Source: Methyloversatilis universalis FAM5 (GTDB taxonomy: Bacteria; Pseudomonadota; Gammaproteobacteria; Burkholderiales; Rhodocyclaceae). From it: a DNA stretch of 64,000 bases. Positions 26,351-34,539 of this stretch are shown here, piece by piece; the first letter of the stretch is position 1; each line of letters begins with the position of its first letter. The stretch is from contig NZ_AFHG01000058.1 in NCBI RefSeq assembly GCF_000214035.2, positions 124,001 to 188,000 of the forward strand, read 5' to 3'. The notes under the pieces were generated by a model that did not search any database, was not told where the DNA came from, and saw only the letters and a program-made list of their open reading frames with translations. The position numbers and the translations under genes were made by a program.

Positions 26351-27684
26351 GCGATGTGACCGTGCTCGGGCTGGGCCCGGCGGCCTGTCTGCTGGCGCTG
26401 GCGCTGGCGCGCCACGGCATGCGTCCGCTGCTGCTGGGTAGCCGGCGCAGCCGGCCGGCGGTGGAAGGCGTGTCACAGCGGGTGGTGGAGGCGCTGCGCC
26501 AGTCCGGCTGCAGCAACGCGCTCGATCTGCTCGGGCCGCGCTGGCAGCGGGTGTCCTGCTGGAATGCGCAGGAAGTGGAGATGAATGGCGAGTTCGTGGT
26601 CGAGCGCAGCGCATTCGACCAGGCGCTGCTGCGCGACGTGCAGGCCGCCGGCATCGAGGTGAAGGAAGGACTGGTGCGCAGCGTGGACCCGCTGCCGGAG
26701 CCGGGGCGGGCGGTCGCCTTCGAACACGCGAGCGGCCGCCGGCAGACGCTGCGCGCGGCGCTGCTGGCCGACTGTCGCGGCCATACCGCGCCCAAGACCG
26801 CGGCTGACCGGCTGGCCGGCCACACGCTGGTGTCGCTCGGCCGCAGTTTCGACGGCGCGCGTGCGCAGCCGCGCACCACCTTCATCGAATCCTTCGAAGC
26901 CGGCTGGGCCTGGGGCGGTGTCGACCCGGCCGGGCGCGCCCATGTGCAGGTGGTGGTGCTGCCGGAACTGCTGGCCGCGCACGACGGCGATCTCGATGCC
27001 GCGCACGCCGCCTGCATGCAGATGCTCGGCCGGCTGCCCCGCCGCTTCGGCCGTGCGCTGCAGCCGACCGGACCGGCGCGGGCGCGCGGCATACAGCCGG
27101 CACTGCGCGGTGTGATCGCGGAAGCCGACTGGCTGCGCATCGGCGACGCCGCCTACACCTGCGACCCGCTGTCCGGCCACGGCATGTTCGAGGCGGCGTC
27201 GGCCGCCATCGCCGCGGTGCCGGTGATCAACACGCTGCTGCGGCGGCCGCAGTCGTCGGCACTGGCGCTGCGCTATCTCGACGAGCGCGCCGAATCGGTC
27301 TTCCGCTCGCGCATCGAGGCGGCGCACCAGCATTACGCGACCGAAACCCACTGGCGTGACGAAGCCTTCTGGGCGCGCATGACCCGTGCGCCTTCGCTGC
27401 CTGCGTTGCAGGGAACGCGGCCGGGACGCGCGTCCTTCGCGTCGCGGCCGGTGGTCGAGGACGGCTACATCGTCGAACGCCGCGTGGTGGTGAGCGGCGA
27501 ACACCCGCGCGGCGTGCGCTTCATCGACGGCATCGACCTCGGCCGGCTGGACGAACTGCTGCACGCCGGCGCACCGGCCGCGCCCGCCGACATCGGCCAG
27601 CACCTGCAGGCGCCGCCGGAGGCGGTGGCGCGCGCGCTGCACTGGCTGCAGGCGCAGTCCCTTCTTACCCATGCCGGGCACTGA
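26347..27684 (+). CDS. qhpG: Flavin monooxygenase for CTQ formation
   Basis: A 445-aa FAD-dependent protein of the halogenase/hydroxylase type: dinucleotide-binding GLGPAACLLALALA at residues 8-21 and the flavin motif IGDAAYTCDPLSGHGMFEA near residue 265. Its homologue QhpG dihydroxylates the Trp of the gamma subunit on the way to cysteine tryptophylquinone. The C-terminal 100 residues form a separate small domain that may bind the triply cross-linked peptide. ATGA overlap with the heme lyase-like gene. The GxGxxA motif deviates slightly from GxGxxG. Confidence 0.88.
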   Translation: MSDVTVLGLGPAACLLALALARHGMRPLLLGSRRSRPAVEGVSQRVVEALRQSGCSNALDLLGPRWQRVSCWNAQEVEMNGEFVVERSAFDQALLRDVQAAGIEVKEGLVRSVDPLPEPGRAVAFEHASGRRQTLRAALLADCRGHTAPKTAADRLAGHTLVSLGRSFDGARAQPRTTFIESFEAGWAWGGVDPAGRAHVQVVVLPELLAAHDGDLDAAHAACMQMLGRLPRRFGRALQPTGPARARGIQPALRGVIAEADWLRIGDAAYTCDPLSGHGMFEAASAAIAAVPVINTLLRRPQSSALALRYLDERAESVFRSRIEAAHQHYATETHWRDEAFWARMTRAPSLPALQGTRPGRASFASRPVVEDGYIVERRVVVSGEHPRGVRFIDGIDLGRLDELLHAGAPAAPADIGQHLQAPPEAVARALHWLQAQSLLTHAGH

Positions 27685-27721
27685 TCCGGCGATTTCACCA
27701 CCGCAAGAGGAGAGTTGAACA

Positions 27722-28516
27722 ATGACAAGAAACCGACTGAACGTCCTGCTGTGCGCGCTGCTGGCCGGCGCACTGCCGCTGTCGGCCCAGGCTGAAGAAG
27801 CGGCTGCGCCGGCGTACACGATCACGTCGAACATCGGCGTGTTCTCGCAGTACATCTTCCGCGGCATTTCGTACACGCAGGAAAACCCGGCGGTGCAGGG
27901 CGGCTTCGATTTTGCGCACGAGAGCGGCGCCTATCTGGGCATCTGGGGTACCAATGTGAGCGATCTGGCACTGTCGAACGCGACCGGCGAGATCGACCTG
28001 TATGGCGGCTTCGCGAAGACCTACGGCGACTGGACGGTGGACGTGGGCTTCCTGCAGTTCATTTTCCCGGGCGGCAAGTACGACTTGGTGGGCGGTGGCA
28101 CCGAGAGCCTGAACACGCTGGAGCTGAACGCGGCGGTGAGCTGGAAGTTCATCCAGCTGAAGTACTCGTACGCGGTGACCGACTACTTCGGTTTCAGCAA
28201 GAAGTCGTTCGGAGCGGATTCGGACGGATCGGATTACCTGGAGCTGAACGCGAACTACGAGTTCATGCCGAGCTGGGTGCTGAACGCGCACGTGGGTCAT
28301 CAGAAGGTGAAGAACTACGGCGACTACGACTTCACCGACTGGAAGCTGGGGGTGACGAAGAACTTCGAAGGCGGCTGGCAGGCGGCGGTGGCCTACATCG
28401 ACACCAACGCGGACAAGACGCTGTACACGATCTGCGACAACGCCGGCGGTGTGCAGACGCGCTGCAAGGACACTGGCGACAGCAAGTGGCTGCTCTACGT
28501 GAAGCGCACCTTCTGA
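27722..28516 (+). CDS. TorF-type outer-membrane protein, copy 2
   Basis: A 264-aa exported beta-barrel-type protein. The signal peptide (residues 1-24, ending LSAQA) is unrelated to that of copy 1, but the mature part is almost identical, with three extra residues after KYD and four after CDN. It starts 38 bp after qhpG with AGAGGAGAG upstream, so it is probably the last gene of the qhp operon and is induced with it. A role in amine or cofactor-related outer-membrane passage is inferred only from position. Confidence 0.8.
   Translation: MTRNRLNVLLCALLAGALPLSAQAEEAAAPAYTITSNIGVFSQYIFRGISYTQENPAVQGGFDFAHESGAYLGIWGTNVSDLALSNATGEIDLYGGFAKTYGDWTVDVGFLQFIFPGGKYDLVGGGTESLNTLELNAAVSWKFIQLKYSYAVTDYFGFSKKSFGADSDGSDYLELNANYEFMPSWVLNAHVGHQKVKNYGDYDFTDWKLGVTKNFEGGWQAAVAYIDTNADKTLYTICDNAGGVQTRCKDTGDSKWLLYVKRTF
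27806..28516 (+). repeat. Long direct repeat, right copy (TorF mature region)
   Basis: The partner of 15051-15740, in the same orientation and about 12.8 kb away, bracketing the whole qhp locus. The match begins at GCGCCGGCGT just inside the mature sequence and ends with the stop codon. Confidence 0.9.
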
Positions 28517-28539
28517 GCGTTCTCCGCGGTCATCCTCGT

Positions 28540-28595
28540 GGGCGCCCGGTCCGGGCGCCCTTGTGCGGCGGGGCGAGCGCTCCGCCGCGCTTTTT
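28540..28595 (+). terminator. Hairpin pair ending the qhp operon
   Basis: GGGCGCCC at 28540-28547 pairs with 28553-28560; then GCGGCGG (28565-28571) pairs with CCGCCGC (28582-28588) and is followed by GC and five T (28591-28595). The second is a standard intrinsic terminator. It sits between the convergent qhp and narL-type units. Confidence 0.75.
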
Positions 28596-28600
28596 GCAGG

Positions 28601-29248
28601 TCAGCCCTGCAGCGCCTGTCTGAACTGCGGGTTCTGCAGCGCCCACACCGCGGCTTCGAGCCGGCTCTTCATGTTGAGCTTGCGCAGCAGGTGCTTGATG
28701 TGAACCTTCACCGTGGCATCGGAAATGCCCAGTTCGCGCGCGATTTCCTTGTTGCTGCGGCCGTCGGCCAGCAGGCCGAGGATTTCCCGCTCGCGCTCGG
28801 TCAGGTCGCTGTGCGAGGCGGCCGGCGGCGCATTCAGCGCATGCGCCAGCAGCCCGGCGACGCTGGCGTCGAGCACCACATTGCCGCCGACCGACTGCTT
28901 GATGCGGGCGCACAGTTCTTCCGGCTCCATGTCCTTCAGCAGATAGCCGTCGGCACCGGCCTTCATCGCGTCGAGTACGTCGCGTTCGTCGTCCGACACG
29001 GTGAGCATGACGCAGCGCCCGCGCACGCCGGCCGCCTTCAGCTGGCGCAGCGTTTCGATGCCGTTCATCGCCTTCATGTTCAGGTCGATCAGGATGAGGT
29101 CAGGATCGACCTCGGCGGCCAGCGCGATGCCGCTGGCGCCGTCGCTGACTTCGCCGGCCAGTTCCAGTTCCTCGTCGGCGCGCACCAGTTGCGCCACGCC
29201 CTTGCGGAACAGCGGGTGGTCGTCGATCAGCAGGATGCGGATGCTCAT
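28601..29248 (-). CDS. NarL/FixJ-type response regulator
   Basis: A 215-aa two-component regulator. The receiver domain has the acidic pair in LLIDDHP, the phospho-acceptor Asp in LILIDLNMK and Lys in GYLLKDM; the C-terminal LuxR-type helix-turn-helix reads [28 protein letters not shown]. It overlaps the kinase gene by four bases (ATGA), so the two form a pair. Similarity is to NarL, but no nitrate or nitrite genes are in view, so the regulon is open. Confidence 0.88.
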   Translation of the reverse strand: MSIRILLIDDHPLFRKGVAQLVRADEELELAGEVSDGASGIALAAEVDPDLILIDLNMKAMNGIETLRQLKAAGVRGRCVMLTVSDDERDVLDAMKAGADGYLLKDMEPEELCARIKQSVGGNVVLDASVAGLLAHALNAPPAASHSDLTEREREILGLLADGRSNKEIARELGISDATVKVHIKHLLRKLNMKSRLEAAVWALQNPQFRQALQG

Positions 29249-30846
29249 GTCGTGCCTTCTGTCAGAAGTTCGGCGGGCAGCTTCTGCGGTGCGAAGGTGA
29301 GCTGCACCCGGGTGCCGCCGCCCGGCCGGTGCACCACCGACACGTCACCGCCCAGCGAGTGGGCGCGTTCGCGCATGATGCTCAGCCCGTAATGGTTGCT
29401 TTCGGTATAGGGATTGGTGAGGCCGCGACCGTCGTCGTCGACCACCACGGTGAGCAGGTGCTCCGGGCCGTAGTGCATGCTCACCCACACATGATAGGCG
29501 CGCGCATGCCGCACGGTGTTCGACAGCGCTTCGCGGATCACCTGCATCACGTGGAATTCCTCGTTCACCTCGAGGTGACAGCGGCCGAGGTCGTGCACGA
29601 AGCTGATGTCCAGACCGCTGCGCTGCGCGAAATCGTCCACCGCGTCCTGCACCGTGGACAGCAGGCCGCCCGGACCCATGCGCACGCGGAAGGCGGCGAT
29701 CAGTTCGCGCACCTCGCGGTAGGCTGCGGACAGGCCTTCGCGCAGTTCGCGCGCCGCCTGCGCCACATCGGTCGGATGCTTCTCGCGGTCCAGCCCGCGC
29801 TGCAGCCGTGCCACCTGGATTTTCATGTAGGCCAGCGACTGCGCCAGCGAGTCGTGCAGTTCACCGGCGATGGCGCTGCGTTCCTCCATCAGCGCGACCC
29901 GTCTTTCCTCTTGGCTGCGGCTGACGCTGGAAATCGCCAGCGCGGCGAGGTGGGCGAAGCTTTCCGCCAGATTCACCTGCGGGTCGTCCACCCGCGCGTT
30001 CTCCGGAAATTCGATCACCAGCGTGCCGACCGACACGTCGCCGCGGCACACCGGCACCACCAGCGAATGCGCGGCGCAGTCGCCGGAGGGCGGCACCACC
30101 CGCGCGCTCACCTCGCGCGCATTCTGTTCGGCGCCGAGCTGACGCAGCACCGCCGGCTCGCCCCGGGTATGCAGCAGCGCCACGGTGCCGAGCGCCTTGT
30201 GCGCCGCCGGATTCAGCGCCAGCCCGGCGGTGCGCGCGCCGAGCGATGTTTCCAGCAGGGACAGGCCGTTGCGCAGGCTGAATTCGGACACCACGCCGTC
30301 GGTGAACATGCGCGCCACCTGGTGCAGGGTCTGCAGTGCCTGGCTCTTGCGCCGGAGCTGTTCGCCGCTGGTCTGCTGGCGCCAGCGGCCCTCGGCTTCG
30401 AAGCCGGCCTGACGCGCGCTCAGTTCGGCCAGACTGTCGATCAGCCGGCTGATCTCATCGCGGCCGCGCACGCGTGCGCTGTCCGACATCAGCGACAGCG
30501 CGGATTCGGTGCGTCGCACCAGCACGTCATGCGCGCGTTTCATGATGAGCAGCGCACCCGCCAGGATGAGCGCGCTGCACAGCACCTGCAGCAGCAGCAT
30601 GACCGCCACCCGCTCCAGCAGCGACTTCTCGACGCTGCGGAAGGCGTCGCACACCACCGCGCCGCTGTAGCTGCCTTCGTTGCACAGGTCGGCCAGGCGG
30701 CCGAACACCTGCTGGAACAGCTGCTCGATTTCGACGCTGCCCCACACGCTGAGCAGGGCGGCCACCATGCAGCCCGCCAGAGTCGCCACCAATCCGGTAT
30801 ACAGAGGGAAGCGCCCGCTCGGGCCGAAGAAGGATCGGATCAACAT
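29245..30846 (-). CDS. NarX-type sensor histidine kinase
   Basis: A 533-aa kinase: helix one (about residues 13-35), a short periplasmic loop of about 45 residues containing two Cys ([18 protein letters not shown]), helix two, a HAMP-like linker, a GAF-like region, the HisKA_3 box with the phosphorylated His in [16 protein letters not shown], and an ATPase domain ([17 protein letters not shown]). The loop is shorter than in NarX and I do not see its nitrate-binding P-box, so the signal may be different, perhaps redox via the Cys pair. Its ATG overlaps the divergent PAS gene. Confidence 0.85.
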   Translation of the reverse strand: MLIRSFFGPSGRFPLYTGLVATLAGCMVAALLSVWGSVEIEQLFQQVFGRLADLCNEGSYSGAVVCDAFRSVEKSLLERVAVMLLLQVLCSALILAGALLIMKRAHDVLVRRTESALSLMSDSARVRGRDEISRLIDSLAELSARQAGFEAEGRWRQQTSGEQLRRKSQALQTLHQVARMFTDGVVSEFSLRNGLSLLETSLGARTAGLALNPAAHKALGTVALLHTRGEPAVLRQLGAEQNAREVSARVVPPSGDCAAHSLVVPVCRGDVSVGTLVIEFPENARVDDPQVNLAESFAHLAALAISSVSRSQEERRVALMEERSAIAGELHDSLAQSLAYMKIQVARLQRGLDREKHPTDVAQAARELREGLSAAYREVRELIAAFRVRMGPGGLLSTVQDAVDDFAQRSGLDISFVHDLGRCHLEVNEEFHVMQVIREALSNTVRHARAYHVWVSMHYGPEHLLTVVVDDDGRGLTNPYTESNHYGLSIMRERAHSLGGDVSVVHRPGGGTRVQLTFAPQKLPAELLTEGTT

Positions 30847-32773
30847 GACTCTGTACGTTTTTTCAGCGTGGATGCTGGCACTGCTGTTCTCGGTGGTGGT
30901 CGGCTCCTGGCACGGTACGACGACCTCTTACGTGCTGCCGGTCGCGGTGCTGGTCACCGGGCTGTCCATGCTGTGGCTGGCCCGCAAGCTGCCCTGGTAC
31001 GTGGGCTCCCCGCACCGGCCTGAAGCCACTGCGCAGCAGGAGCAGTGGGCGGGTCAACTGTGCCACAACATTTCGTCGCCTTCGGTCACGATACAGGGGC
31101 AGGAGATCACTTTCGCCAATCAGGCCTTTCTCGCGCTGCTGCATTACGGCGGCCGCGGTGATCAGGTGGTCGGTCTTCCCTTCACCAATCTGCTGCACCC
31201 GGTCGACCATCCGCGCTTCGCCACGCTGATGGCGATTGCCGGCACCGATGACGCGACCGATGCCGAAGGCGTGCTGCGGCTGGTGCGTGCGGACGGCGGT
31301 CCGGTCAAACTGCACGCCAGCATTTCTCCGCTGACGCTGGTGCCCGGCAGCCGGCTCATCCAGTTCAGCGCCGACGCGGCGGTGGCACCGGCGCGCGACG
31401 GCGTCGAGAACTCGATGTCGGTGGTGCTCGATCAGCTCGATCTGGTCATGTTCAAGACCGATGCCGAAGGACGCATCGCCTATGTCAATCGGGCCTGGGA
31501 GCGGCTGACCGGTCGCAGCATGCCGGAAAGCCGGGGCCGCATGCTGTCGGCCGCGGTGCACCCGGAGGACCGGGATTCGGTCGACAAGGCCATGCTGTCG
31601 GTGGCCGGCGGACAGACCGATCACCTGAGCATGGAGGTCCGTCTCGTGAACACCGGCGGCAACGTGTTCTGGGTCATGCTGCGCGCGCAGACCTGCACGC
31701 TGCCGGACGGCGATCTGGTGGGCGTGGTCGGTACGCTGAGCGAAGTGACCCGCCGTCGCCGTGGCGAGGAACTGGGTTCGAGCCGGCGCTACCTGAACAC
31801 CCTGCTCGCCAATGTGCCGGGCATGGTGTACCGCGGTCGCAACGACCCGGAGTGGACGATGGAATTCGTCAGCGATGGCAGCGTGGACCTGATCGGCTAC
31901 GAACCGTGGGAACTGGTGGAGAACCACCGCGTGTCCTTCGGCAGCCTGGTGCACCCGGAAGACCGCGAATTCCTGTGGGCGCAGGTGCAGGCCAGTCTGG
32001 CCCAGCACAAGCCCTACCAGATTTCCTACCGGGTGGCCGACGTGAGCGGCAACTACCTGTGGGTGTGGGAGCAGGGCCGCGGCGTGTTCTCGTCACAGGG
32101 CGAACTGCTGGCGATCGAGGGCTTCATCACCGACGTGAGCGAGCGCCGTGGCGCGGAGGAAAAGGCGCGCCGCCGCATGTGGTTCGAGGCGCGCACCGGC
32201 ATGACCAGCCGCGCCATCTTCGATTCGCTGCTGGCGTGGACGCTGCACCAGTCGCAGGTGAACGATTTCCCGTTCGCGCTGCTGTGGGTGGATGTGAGCG
32301 GACTGGCCGGCCGGCTGTCGCCCCCCGAAACCGGGGTCGAGCTGATACAGGCGACCGGCGTGGCCGGGCCGGGCGCGCAGACGCAGGCCGGCAGCGAGGC
32401 GATCGAACAGGCGCTGGCCCGGGTGGCGCGCCGTTTCCGTCCGGTCAATGGGCCGGGCGCGGCGGTGACCTATATGGACAACTACCAGTTCGCGGTGCTG
32501 CTGACCGACTTCCGCGCCGGCGAAACCGCGCGCGCGCTGGCCGGTTCGACCGAAGTGATCACTGCGGTGTCACAGCTGGCGAGCCGGCTGGTGCAGGAGC
32601 TGTCGGCGCCGCTCACCGTTGGCGCGGAAGAGGTGCCGGTGCCGGTATCGGTCGGCATTGCCATCGCCGACGCCCGCTACATCGGCGCCGAATCGATGTT
32701 CGCCGCCGCCCGTCGGGCTGCCACCCAGGCGGCCGAACTGGGCCCTGGCCACTGCGAGTTCGCCGACGAGTAG
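30845..32773 (+). CDS. Membrane PAS-PAS-PAS protein with degenerate GGDEF domain
   Basis: A 642-aa protein: two N-terminal helices (residues 4-20 and 28-46), three PAS domains (about 75-175, 190-300 and 320-440) and a GGDEF-like domain. The signature that should read GG(D/E)EF is DNYQF (in YMDNYQFAVLL), so it is not expected to make cyclic di-GMP. It may sense a signal and act by binding. The ATG at 30845 overlaps the ATG of the divergent kinase; the open frame extends to 30680, but that part lies within the kinase gene. Confidence 0.78.
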   Translation: MTLYVFSAWMLALLFSVVVGSWHGTTTSYVLPVAVLVTGLSMLWLARKLPWYVGSPHRPEATAQQEQWAGQLCHNISSPSVTIQGQEITFANQAFLALLHYGGRGDQVVGLPFTNLLHPVDHPRFATLMAIAGTDDATDAEGVLRLVRADGGPVKLHASISPLTLVPGSRLIQFSADAAVAPARDGVENSMSVVLDQLDLVMFKTDAEGRIAYVNRAWERLTGRSMPESRGRMLSAAVHPEDRDSVDKAMLSVAGGQTDHLSMEVRLVNTGGNVFWVMLRAQTCTLPDGDLVGVVGTLSEVTRRRRGEELGSSRRYLNTLLANVPGMVYRGRNDPEWTMEFVSDGSVDLIGYEPWELVENHRVSFGSLVHPEDREFLWAQVQASLAQHKPYQISYRVADVSGNYLWVWEQGRGVFSSQGELLAIEGFITDVSERRGAEEKARRRMWFEARTGMTSRAIFDSLLAWTLHQSQVNDFPFALLWVDVSGLAGRLSPPETGVELIQATGVAGPGAQTQAGSEAIEQALARVARRFRPVNGPGAAVTYMDNYQFAVLLTDFRAGETARALAGSTEVITAVSQLASRLVQELSAPLTVGAEEVPVPVSVGIAIADARYIGAESMFAAARRAATQAAELGPGHCEFADE

Positions 32774-32804
32774 GTCCGCGCCCTGCGGCGGGCGGCGACG
32801 CGGC

Positions 32805-33722
32805 TCAGGGTTCGATCGCGATGCCGCGCAGCGGCTGGCCGTCCGCCACCCGACCAATGCGGGTGGCGCGGCCGCTTTTCAGATCGATCTCGTACAGCTG
32901 CACCGACGCATCGCCCGCTGTGCTGAGCGCGGCCAGCGCCGCATTGTTCAGGTCGGCGATGTCGAAGTGGGCGTCGGTGACCGGGCCGACGCCCAGTCCG
33001 CCCACCGTGAACAGCCGGCCCAGATTCGGCGAAACCACCGGCTGCGCGCCCTCCACTGAGCCCTGGCGCACCAGGGTGCCGGTCGCGGCGTCGATCGCGT
33101 AATTGGTGGTGATCTTTTCGTTGTCCTTGTTGTAGGTGTAGCCGGCCGCGACGATCTGCGGCGCCACGCCCGCGTGCGCATCGCCGTCAGCGTACTGCAG
33201 CTGTCCGTCCGGCTGCAGACCGGGCTGGTCGGCCGAGCCGTCTACCAGTTCGCCGCTGTCCGGGTGCGCGCGCAGGTTCTGTCCGGCATCGGACACGATG
33301 CGGATGCGGTCGGCCGCCGGATTGAAATCGAAGCCGAAGCGCCGCCCTTCGAGCGGGATCGCGAATGGCCGGGTACCGACCGGCGTCAGCGCGCCGGTGC
33401 CGACGTCGACCCGGAATACGCGACCGCTGCTGCCGAGCGCGTACAGATCGCCCTTGGCCACCCGGTAGTCGATGCCGAGCACCGTTTCGCCGGACGCCAG
33501 TCCGCTCAGTTTCAGGTCGGACAGCAGGCGACCGGGCTGGCCGGCGTTGAAGCTGATCAGCCGGTGATCCTGGGTGACCGCGCGCACCAGCTCCTTGCGG
33601 GGCGTGCCCGGCACGTCAGCCGGACGATGTGCGCAGGCGGTCAGCCCGGTTGCGGACGCAAGCAGGGCTGCGGCCAGGGCGGTGGGGCGGGTGCGGTGAT
33701 ACGGCGGTGCGTGGCGGGGCAT
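32805..33722 (-). CDS. DUF4394 lipoprotein
   Basis: A 305-aa protein with a lipoprotein signal (lipobox LTAC near residue 30) and repeated short beta motifs (VLGIDYRVAKGDLYALG, FGFDFNPAADRIRIVS) typical of DUF4394, a propeller-like family of unknown role. The start at 33722 has CGGAGATC upstream; the frame runs on to 33902, but those 60 residues have no signal character. It is divergent from the cupredoxin-like gene. Confidence 0.75.
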   Translation of the reverse strand: MPRHAPPYHRTRPTALAAALLASATGLTACAHRPADVPGTPRKELVRAVTQDHRLISFNAGQPGRLLSDLKLSGLASGETVLGIDYRVAKGDLYALGSSGRVFRVDVGTGALTPVGTRPFAIPLEGRRFGFDFNPAADRIRIVSDAGQNLRAHPDSGELVDGSADQPGLQPDGQLQYADGDAHAGVAPQIVAAGYTYNKDNEKITTNYAIDAATGTLVRQGSVEGAQPVVSPNLGRLFTVGGLGVGPVTDAHFDIADLNNAALAALSTAGDASVQLYEIDLKSGRATRIGRVADGQPLRGIAIEP

Positions 33723-33916
33723 GGCGGGATCTCCGTGGTGGGGCCAGCGTGAGGCCGGCCCTTTGTTGTCATGTTCCGGGGGCGTGAACGGGCGATGGTG
33801 CGGGGCCCTTGAGTGCCGGAGGTCCGATTTTTTCCGGCCTTGCGCTCTGGCTGCCTCAAGAAAGAAGGGTTCCCGCCCGTAAATCCGATTTCCTGTCTGC
33901 ACTTTGAACGAGCACT

Positions 33917-34534
33917 GTGTCCGTTATTGCATTCCGCCCGCGACTGCGGGCCGCCGCGCTGTTCCTGGCCGCCCTCTGTGCCGGCGGTCCGGCACAGGCC
34001 GCCACGGTGGCCTACCGCACGGTCGACAGCGCGGGTCGCGCGCTGGATGGCGTGGTGATCGCGCTGCTGCCGGCGTCCCGCGCGAATCTGCCCGCGCCGC
34101 GCCCTGCACGCATCGAACAGGTGCGGAAGAGCTTCATGCCCCAGGTGTCCGCGGTGCAGGTCGGTGCGGCCATCGAATTCCCGAACAACGATACGGTTCG
34201 TCATCACGTCTATTCCTTTTCGCCGGCCAAGGTGTTCGAACTGAAGCTGTACAGCGGCAAGCCGGAAAAGCCGGTCGTGTTCGACAAGGCGGGGCTGGTG
34301 GTGCTGGGCTGCAATATCCACGACCAGATGGTGGCCTATGTGTCGGTGGTCGATACCCCGTGGTTCGCGGTGTCGGGCAACGACGGCGCGGCGCAGATCC
34401 GCGACGTGCCGCCGGGCGACTATCAGGTCCAGGTCTGGCACCCGCGCCGTCTCGGCATGCCTGACCTGCCGCTGCGTCCGCTGAAGGTGGCCGGCGATCT
34501 GAACGAAACGCTGGCAGTGGAGCTGAAGCCCTGA
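33917..34534 (+). CDS. Exported cupredoxin-like 'methylamine utilization' family protein
   Basis: A 205-aa protein with a signal peptide (residues 1-29, ending AQAA). His96/His97 in DTVRHHVYS and Cys132, His135, Met138 in GCNIHDQM are the ligand set of a blue-copper-like site. Homologues carry the name methylamine utilization protein, but direct proof of such a role is lacking. Here it begins at GTG with a poor ribosome site and ends five bases before a GGDEF-EAL gene, so the two are likely cotranscribed. Copper or redox sensing in the periplasm is a fair alternative. Confidence 0.7.
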   Translation: MSVIAFRPRLRAAALFLAALCAGGPAQAATVAYRTVDSAGRALDGVVIALLPASRANLPAPRPARIEQVRKSFMPQVSAVQVGAAIEFPNNDTVRHHVYSFSPAKVFELKLYSGKPEKPVVFDKAGLVVLGCNIHDQMVAYVSVVDTPWFAVSGNDGAAQIRDVPPGDYQVQVWHPRRLGMPDLPLRPLKVAGDLNETLAVELKP

Positions 34535-34539
34535 AGCTC

